A stretch of 12,074 nt of DNA from Opitutia bacterium (lineage in GTDB: Bacteria; Verrucomicrobiota; Verrucomicrobiia; Opitutales; Seribacteraceae). Where the stretch lies: assembly GCA_018695085.1 (NCBI GenBank), contig JABHOU010000662.1:1-12074 (forward strand), in the 5' to 3' direction. Within the stretch, counting starts at the first letter, position 1, and each line of letters begins with the position of its first letter. This document shows positions 7,513-12,074 of the stretch, piece after piece. The notes beneath the pieces are model-generated. The model saw only the letters and a list, made by a program, of their open reading frames with translations. It was not told the DNA's origin and ran no database searches. The position numbers and the translations under genes are program-made.

Positions 7513-7929
7513 ATGAGACCAAATCGGGAGCAAGTGCAGCATTTAGTAATTCTGTTCGATGGGGTTTGCAACTTATGTCATGGTGCCGTTCGCTTCTTCA
7601 TAAAACGCGACTCAGAGCGACACCTTAGATTTGCCTCCTTGCAATCCGAATCCGGTCGGCGCATTCTTGAAAAGTTTGGTTTGCCCAATGACTATCTCTC
7701 TAGCGTAGTCTTCGTTGAAGGTGAAAACTTTTACCTCGATTCCACTGCTTTCCTAAAAGCTTGTAGGCATTTGGGATTCCCTTGGTCTGCAGCGAATGTT
7801 TTCCTCCTTATTCCGCGACCGATTCGCGACCTAATCTACAAATGGATAGCCGGCAATCGATACCGTTGGTTCGGCAAGATGGATTCATGCTCCCTACCCG
7901 ACCCTGCTGCTGCCGATCGTTTTCTTTGA
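7513..7929 (+). CDS. DCC-family thiol-disulfide oxidoreductase (DUF393, YuxK-like)
   Basis: A 138-residue, near full-length member of the DCC family. The defining motif is FDGVCNLCHGAVRFFIKRD near the N-terminus: Asp16 followed by the C19-x-x-C22 redox pair, predicted to sit in a thioredoxin-like fold. The middle (FASLQSESGRRIL, SVVFVEGENFYLDSTAFLKA) and the C-terminal segment NRYRWFGKMDSCSLPDPAAADRFL also match the family pattern. Members are taken to be thiol-disulfide oxidoreductases from the CxxC motif; physiological partners are not established. The segment around 91-115 is hydrophobic but too broken by charge for a clear membrane span. No signal peptide, so probably cytoplasmic. The start lacks a Shine-Dalgarno sequence. 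The stop overlaps the -35 of the promoter of the next gene, so this gene and the next are probably separate transcription units. Confidence 0.88.
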   Translation: MRPNREQVQHLVILFDGVCNLCHGAVRFFIKRDSERHLRFASLQSESGRRILEKFGLPNDYLSSVVFVEGENFYLDSTAFLKACRHLGFPWSAANVFLLIPRPIRDLIYKWIAGNRYRWFGKMDSCSLPDPAAADRFL

Positions 7930-7954
7930 CCTTCCATCAATTACATCCCATAAT
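7926..7954 (+). promoter_or_regulatory. Sigma70-type promoter of the lipoprotein gene
   Basis: TTGACC (7926-7931) and CATAAT (7949-7954) each match the housekeeping consensus in five of six bases at the ideal 17-base spacing. Transcription would start near 7961, about 32 bases before the lipoprotein ATG at 7993. The -35 covers the stop codon of the DCC gene. It is the best promoter seen in the window. The A-run at 7970-7977 falls in the leader. Confidence 0.55.
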
Positions 7955-7992
7955 TGTTGGTTCTGTTTTAAAAAAAACCAGTCAAATCCCAC

Positions 7993-9780
7993 ATGAAAAA
8001 CTTCCCCCTCCTTCTCGGTCTTGTAGCCCCCTTCTTCTTTTCCGGCTGCGGTGGCGAATCCTCCGCTCCAGTCAATGATGCCAACAGTTCAGCTGACGTC
8101 GAAACTTCTACGACTAATGTTGCCACCACGCCCAAGCTTCCGCCTCTTGCGCCGGCTATTGAACTTGCGGGTGCTGAAACGCAACCTTTCGCGTATCTGA
8201 AGACCATTGCGTTGCCAAAACTCTTACAGAAGGCCGTTGCCGTGGCACAAGCGGTAAAGCCTGATCCGCAAATCGCCATGCTTCCTGCATTGGCCGGCAT
8301 GGCCTTGGGTGACTTGAGTCTCGCCTCCATCGATGCGAATGCATCCATGACCTTATTTCTTTTCGATGAGCTCGGGGGCGACGACCCCACATTCGTTTTT
8401 GCCGTAAAATTGAGCGAGGACAGTCCCGTACGCAAACAGGCCGAAACCCTTGACCTTACTTTAGCCGATCACGATGGTTGGACGCTCGCTACTAGGGCTC
8501 CCGAATTGTTCTCGCAAGTTAAAGACTGGTCTCCCCTGCTCAACGTTGCCGAACAATATCCCCAAGGAGACTTAGAGGTAGGCATTCTTTTTCAACCCAT
8601 TTGGCAAGAAATGCCAAAAATCAAGGGAACTGTCGAAGGTGGTCTCACCATGAGTCCGTTTGACGAGGAGACTCAGGCAAACCTGGCAAAACTGATCCAC
8701 GTTATCCTAGACGAGGTAGCTTCCCTTGATGCCGCCAAGTTCAACCTGTTTCTATCGACCGAGGAAATTGTTGCCCGTTTCGCCATGTCAGCCAAAGGCG
8801 GCACAGCCTTGTCGACCATGTTTTCGTCCAAAGCAAACGGCGGGAATCCTTCTGTTGCGAAATACGTCGAGTCCGGTGGTTTTCTGGATGCGGTGCTTAA
8901 TTACGAAATGTCTGGTTTTATAGCCTACGTTAATCATGTCATCGATAGGTTTTCCCCTGTCATTGAGGGTGAGTTGAAGGCAATTCTAATTCAATACAAA
9001 GAAATGATGGCGGAAATGTCCAAGCTCTACGGCGGACAAGTGGCTATGAGTTACGACGTTTCAGCAGAATCCAACGCCATGAATATCGTGCAAATTGGTA
9101 CAACCAAGGCGTCTCCCGAAGAGTTCGGAAAACTGTTCTCCGAAAGCTTGAAATTATCCCAAGACTTCATAGACGGGATCTTCGAACAGATTGATGTCAT
9201 CGAGGAAATGGGCATAAAGTACGGACTTGAGCATACTGAAAGCGAACCGGTCGAAGGAGTACCCACCTATCGGTATTCGATGAAGATGGATATGGGAGAA
9301 GCAAACGCGTCACTTTTCCCCACGGAATTACCTTATTCCAATATGACCTATTTGTACGCCGTGACAAATGATCATTACATCATGGCCATGGACGAAACGC
9401 AATTGGGCTCTCTCATACAAGTCGTCAAGGGAGGAAACGGAGTGAAAAACAGTTTGGCGGAGTCACTACCGCTGCAACCGGGACAATCGGCTCGTTGGAG
9501 CATGGACGTAAAGAAATACATTAAGCTCATTATTGGAAGTATGGGCGGTCTTCTGGACGATGAATCGAACCAAAAGTTTTCGCAAGCGATCGAGAAACTC
9601 GAACTTGCTCCGATTACGGGTTCCCTCAGCGTGGACGATGGAAGATTTTCAACCGACGTAAGCATTCCCTTGAAGACAATCAAGGCGGGCGTTGATTACT
9701 TCGAGAGCGAAAAGGCAGCTTTAGTACCGGAAGCGATTCCTGACGAAATTCCTGCACCCTCGCCGAAATTGGAGGATTAG
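7993..9780 (+). CDS. Uncharacterised lipoprotein, ~600 residues
   Basis: A 595-residue protein with a lipoprotein signal: a charged start (MKN), a hydrophobic core and the lipobox FSGC with Cys19, followed by Gly-Gly. Phe at the -3 position is acceptable but not optimal. Residues ~20-50 are a low-complexity Ser/Ala/Thr/Asn linker, as expected for a tether to a membrane. The rest shows alternating helix and strand with repeated hydrophobic segments such as ASMTLFLFDE, LEVGILFQPI, KFNLFLSTEEIVARFAMS, TYLYAVTNDHYIMAMD and GSLSVDDGRFSTDVSIPLK. This arrangement loosely recalls DUF3352-like secreted proteins, in which a strand-rich unit is repeated; I would not assign it on that basis. No catalytic motif was recognised. 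The C-terminal ~20 residues are Pro/Glu-rich. It has its own promoter and converges with the purine nucleoside phosphorylase gene, 20 bases away. No Shine-Dalgarno sequence precedes the ATG. Confidence 0.75.
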   Translation: MKNFPLLLGLVAPFFFSGCGGESSAPVNDANSSADVETSTTNVATTPKLPPLAPAIELAGAETQPFAYLKTIALPKLLQKAVAVAQAVKPDPQIAMLPALAGMALGDLSLASIDANASMTLFLFDELGGDDPTFVFAVKLSEDSPVRKQAETLDLTLADHDGWTLATRAPELFSQVKDWSPLLNVAEQYPQGDLEVGILFQPIWQEMPKIKGTVEGGLTMSPFDEETQANLAKLIHVILDEVASLDAAKFNLFLSTEEIVARFAMSAKGGTALSTMFSSKANGGNPSVAKYVESGGFLDAVLNYEMSGFIAYVNHVIDRFSPVIEGELKAILIQYKEMMAEMSKLYGGQVAMSYDVSAESNAMNIVQIGTTKASPEEFGKLFSESLKLSQDFIDGIFEQIDVIEEMGIKYGLEHTESEPVEGVPTYRYSMKMDMGEANASLFPTELPYSNMTYLYAVTNDHYIMAMDETQLGSLIQVVKGGNGVKNSLAESLPLQPGQSARWSMDVKKYIKLIIGSMGGLLDDESNQKFSQAIEKLELAPITGSLSVDDGRFSTDVSIPLKTIKAGVDYFESEKAALVPEAIPDEIPAPSPKLED

Positions 9781-9800
9781 ACAGAGAAGGAAAAAGAAAA

Positions 9801-10622
9801 CTAATTTTCCTCACAGATTTTCTTAAAGTAAGCTGTCACTAACTGCCTCATTCGGGGCATAGCAGCTTGAGCGGTATCGTTCACCTCCTCGTGCGAGAGG
9901 GGTTGGCCAGAGATGCCAGCGGCCAGATTGCTGATGCAGGAAAGCGCTGCCACGCGGAGGCCGGCAGCGTTTGCCACCATGGCTTCGGGTACGGTAGACA
10001 TGCCCACGGCATCTGCACCAAGCTTGCCTAAAGCACGAATTTCGGCAGGAGTTTCAAAGGCGGGTCCCGAGAGAGCAAGATAAACGCCTTGTTGCGGAGG
10101 CGAGTCTGCTTCCTTGCCGGCTGCGAGGAGTTTTTCGCGAAGGGAAGAATCGTAGACCTGAGTCTGGTCGGGGAAACGAGGACCGAAAAATGGGTCGTGA
10201 GGACCTATAAGAGGATTGCCCGGCATCAGGTTAATATGATCGGTCACGACCATGAGATCGCTGGGTGCAAAGGCTTTGTTGATGCCACCCGCGGCATTGG
10301 TTAGAAGCAGTGTTTTAACGCCAAGGCTTTTGGCGATACGGACAGGAGCAACGACAGGTTCCCATCCCTCACCTTCATAGAAGTGGCGACGGCCTTGAAA
10401 AATAAGGATTTCCGTTCCCTCGACTTCGGCGAGCAGCAACTGTCCCGCGTGACCTTCTACGGTGGAAGCTCCCAAGCTGGGAATTTCACCGTAAGGTATT
10501 GTTCCAAGAACAGAAAAGGATTCGCCGACAGCACCCCATCCCGAACCGCAAACCATGGCATGTTGAGGTTTGGCTCCCGGCCAACGGGAAGCAAATATTG
10601 CATGGGGGCACTCGAGACTCAT
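9801..10622 (-). CDS. punA: Purine nucleoside phosphorylase (trimeric, 6-oxopurine type)
   Basis: A 273-residue enzyme that phosphorolyses purine nucleosides to free base and (deoxy)ribose-1-phosphate in cytoplasmic salvage. Signature segments of the trimeric PNP/MTAP family are all present: GSGWG (26-30) for phosphate, GRRHFYEG (77-84), NAAGG (109-113), DHINLMPGNPLIGPHD, FETPAEIR with Glu190, and GMSTVPE (207-213). Asn232 in CISNLAAG corresponds to the Asn that favours 6-oxopurines (inosine, guanosine) over adenosine, so PNP is preferred to MTA phosphorylase. The frame stays open further upstream to an ATG at 10742, but that would overlap purM by 110 bases; the ATG at 10622, 10 bases after the purM stop, gives the usual family length and is chosen. 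The short gap and missing Shine-Dalgarno suggest translation coupled to purM. Confidence 0.93.
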   Translation of the reverse strand: MSLECPHAIFASRWPGAKPQHAMVCGSGWGAVGESFSVLGTIPYGEIPSLGASTVEGHAGQLLLAEVEGTEILIFQGRRHFYEGEGWEPVVAPVRIAKSLGVKTLLLTNAAGGINKAFAPSDLMVVTDHINLMPGNPLIGPHDPFFGPRFPDQTQVYDSSLREKLLAAGKEADSPPQQGVYLALSGPAFETPAEIRALGKLGADAVGMSTVPEAMVANAAGLRVAALSCISNLAAGISGQPLSHEEVNDTAQAAMPRMRQLVTAYFKKICEEN

Positions 10623-10632
10623 TATTTGACGA

Positions 10633-11835
10633 TTAATCGCCCAAGGCGTAAGCGAGTTCAGTCTCACCGCGACGAATGACGAGTTGGTTGGCTCCGTCCT
10701 CACGTTCCGTGGGTTCGGTATGTCCCACGACTTTTGCTTCAATGCCTAAGCCATTGGCAACGGCGATAACGTCGTCGGCTGCCTTTGGTTCACAGAAAAC
10801 CTCGAAACGGTGACCGAGGTTATAGACGCGATGCATTTCGCGATCGGTGGTGCCGGAAGCCCGTTGAATTTCGCGGAAGAGAGATGGTATGGAAAAGAGG
10901 TTGTCCTTCACGTGCTTGACACCGGAGCCGAAGCGTAGGCATTTTGTCTGGCCACCTCCCGAGCAATGGACGAGACCGGAAATGGCGGGTCGCATCTCGG
11001 CAAGTAAGACCTTGACCACGGGCAAGTAGGTTCGCGTAGGGCTCAAGAGAGCTTGCCCCACCGTAAGAGATGAATCGGGAAGAGGATCATTCATACGGTA
11101 CGGGCCACAGTAAGCGAGATCAGTTGGAGTATGGGGATCCACAGTCTCAGGATATGTCTCTCGATAGTGAGAAGAGAGCATTTCGTGTCGAGCGCTAGTC
11201 AATCCATTGCTTCCTATGCCACTGTTATCAACATTCTCGTAAGTGGATTGCCCGGTTGAGGACAATCCTACAATGGCTAAGCCCGGATGGATGTTTGCGT
11301 TATCCAATACCTGAGACCTAGGCATAACAGCTACAGCACAGGAATCGACGGCAACGGTTCCAGTAAGATCTCCGACATCTGCAGTCTCGCCCCCCCCGCT
11401 GATGATTTCCACGCCCAGTGACCGCAGCATTGCCAAAAACTCTTCGGTCCCCTCAATCAGAGCGGCGAGAGCGTCCCCTGGGAAATTGCGGGCGTTACGG
11501 TTTACGGTACTCGAAATAATAATGTTTTCCGTGACGCCTATGCAGGCGAGATCATCGACATTCATGACGATGCTGTCTTGGGCAATGCCTCGAAAGACAC
11601 CGGGATCACCTGTTTCACGATAGTGAAGGTATCCAAGAATGGATTTTGTGCCGGCGCCGTCCGAATGTATGACGCAGCAAGAATCGGGATTTCCTGTTAG
11701 CGAATCTTCGGTAACCTTGCAAAATGCCCCCGGGAAGAGACCATGATCCAATTTGTCCACCACTGCATGAACCTCGGCCTTCGACGAGGAAACACCGCGT
11801 TGAGAATATCGATCTTCAGCAGGTGACTGTGACAT
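10633..11835 (-). CDS. purM: Phosphoribosylformylglycinamidine cyclo-ligase (AIR synthase), long form
   Basis: A 400-residue cytoplasmic enzyme that closes FGAM to aminoimidazole ribonucleotide using ATP, the fifth step of purine synthesis. Family motifs in order: RYSQRGVS near the N-terminus, HSDGAGTKS (57-65), NVDDLACIG (92-100), GGGETADVGD (147-156), SSTGQSTYE (192-200), LSPTRTY (264-270), HCSGGGQTK (290-298) and MHRVYNLGHRFEVF (334-347). E. coli PurM is about 345 residues; the extra length and wording such as GIAQDSIVMNVDD and SNGLTSARHE follow the form found in Bacteroidota. It overlaps nothing upstream and has a 45-base gap to the flavin-reductase-like gene. PNP follows it after 10 bases, so de novo synthesis and salvage appear to share a transcript. 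No Shine-Dalgarno sequence precedes the start. Confidence 0.93.
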   Translation of the reverse strand: MSQSPAEDRYSQRGVSSSKAEVHAVVDKLDHGLFPGAFCKVTEDSLTGNPDSCCVIHSDGAGTKSILGYLHYRETGDPGVFRGIAQDSIVMNVDDLACIGVTENIIISSTVNRNARNFPGDALAALIEGTEEFLAMLRSLGVEIISGGGETADVGDLTGTVAVDSCAVAVMPRSQVLDNANIHPGLAIVGLSSTGQSTYENVDNSGIGSNGLTSARHEMLSSHYRETYPETVDPHTPTDLAYCGPYRMNDPLPDSSLTVGQALLSPTRTYLPVVKVLLAEMRPAISGLVHCSGGGQTKCLRFGSGVKHVKDNLFSIPSLFREIQRASGTTDREMHRVYNLGHRFEVFCEPKAADDVIAVANGLGIEAKVVGHTEPTEREDGANQLVIRRGETELAYALGD

Positions 11836-11879
11836 ATCCGTAGATTTTGTCTTTTTGAAGGGGGAGTGAAAAGATAAAC

Positions 11880-11885
11880 ATTATA
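11880..11885 (-). promoter_or_regulatory. Candidate -10 element for purM-punA
   Basis: On the minus strand this is a perfect TATAAT, overlapping the stop codon of the upstream gene. Transcription would start about 37 bases before the purM ATG. No acceptable -35 lies 16-18 bases upstream (ATTCTG or neighbours), so it could be coincidental or depend on an activator. Confidence 0.25.
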
Positions 11886-12074
11886 GTTTGCCAAGGGCTT
11901 TGCAGAATTCAGCGAAAGCCTTGGCTTGTTCACGAATTCGCTTTCCATAATCACTTGCCTCTAATCCACCCGATTGCTCCATGACCGATCCAACCGCAGG
12001 GATAAAAACGCGGCGAGAAAAGTTTAGGGCGTTGCGATAGCCAAATACTTGTTGCAAGTGCTCGACGGGACGAA
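11881..12074 (-). CDS. C-terminal fragment of a probable NADPH-dependent FMN reductase-like protein
   Basis: Only the last 63 residues lie in the window; the start is beyond the right edge. The fragment reads RPVEHLQQVFGYRNALNF, then RRVFIPAVGSVM, a short gap, GLEASDYGKRIREQAKAFAE and ends in CKALGKL. The arrangement of a helix ending in a hydrophobic turn, a strand leading into an xIPxxG-like loop, and a final amphipathic helix rich in Ala/Leu matches the C-terminus of flavodoxin-fold NADPH-dependent FMN reductases. The flavin-binding part is not visible, so this is an inference from the tail only. It is in the same direction as purM, 45 bases upstream, and could belong to the same operon. 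Confidence 0.45.
   Translation of the reverse strand, partial: RPVEHLQQVFGYRNALNFSRRVFIPAVGSVMEQSGGLEASDYGKRIREQAKAFAEFCKALGKL

Noticed and set aside
7957..7980. TTGGTT ... AACCA inverted repeat enclosing a T-run and A-run, as a terminator of the DCC gene
   Set aside because: The paired outer stem is only five bases, the T-run precedes the stem's second arm, and the stretch falls in the leader of the next gene after its promoter.
9788..9811. AGGAAAA ... TTTTCCT inverted repeat between convergent genes, as a bidirectional terminator
   Set aside because: The seven-pair stem is AT-rich with a 10-base loop, has no T-run beyond it, and overlaps coding sequence of the phosphorylase.
1..12074. CRISPR array, tRNA, rRNA, insertion sequence or phage genes
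   Set aside because: No regularly spaced repeats, RNA-gene signatures, terminal inverted repeats, transposase or integrase motifs were seen on either strand.

Overview
The window looks like a chromosomal piece of a Verrucomicrobiota-type (PVC superphylum) bacterium, probably marine. The evidence is the set of exported proteins that are characteristic of that group: a C-terminal module typical of large heme-binding/cytochrome proteins, two PQQ-dehydrogenase-like beta-propellers (one with a DUF6797-like N-terminus) and an EF-hand/esterase fusion. The long, Bacteroidota-like PurM fits the same placement. This is inferred from remembered family resemblance, not from a search. No rRNA, tRNA, insertion sequence, integrase, CRISPR array or phage gene was seen. 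Genes are dense and no gene-free stretch exceeds about 110 bases.

Region 1 (1-6973, plus strand) holds five consecutive genes. The last four have clear N-terminal export signals and the first is cut by the window edge. They are the tail of a probable cytochrome-associated protein, a beta-propeller protein, an uncharacterised proline-rich protein, a larger DUF6797-like plus propeller protein related to the first propeller, and an EF-hand alpha/beta-hydrolase. The first two are 22 bases apart and probably co-transcribed; the others are separated by about 95-106 bases. A plausible reading is an envelope or periplasmic oxidation/hydrolysis set acting on sugars or esters, with electrons possibly passed to the upstream cytochrome protein. 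The substrate cannot be read from the sequence.

Region 2 (6983-9780) contains a minus-strand hisI whose metal-site motif departs from the textbook one, a divergent DCC-family thiol oxidoreductase (DUF393), and an unrecognised ~600-residue lipoprotein preceded by a good sigma70-type promoter.

Region 3 (9801-12074, minus strand) is a purine pair: purM (AIR synthase, de novo synthesis) followed after 10 bases by a purine nucleoside phosphorylase (salvage). Upstream of these is the tail of a probable NADPH-dependent FMN reductase-like protein cut by the window end.

Across the window the start codons almost all lack a Shine-Dalgarno sequence. I do not see a clearly new defence or mobile system. 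The most interesting items are the paired propeller paralogues with an unknown gene between them, the variant HisI metal site, and the unrecognised secreted proteins.
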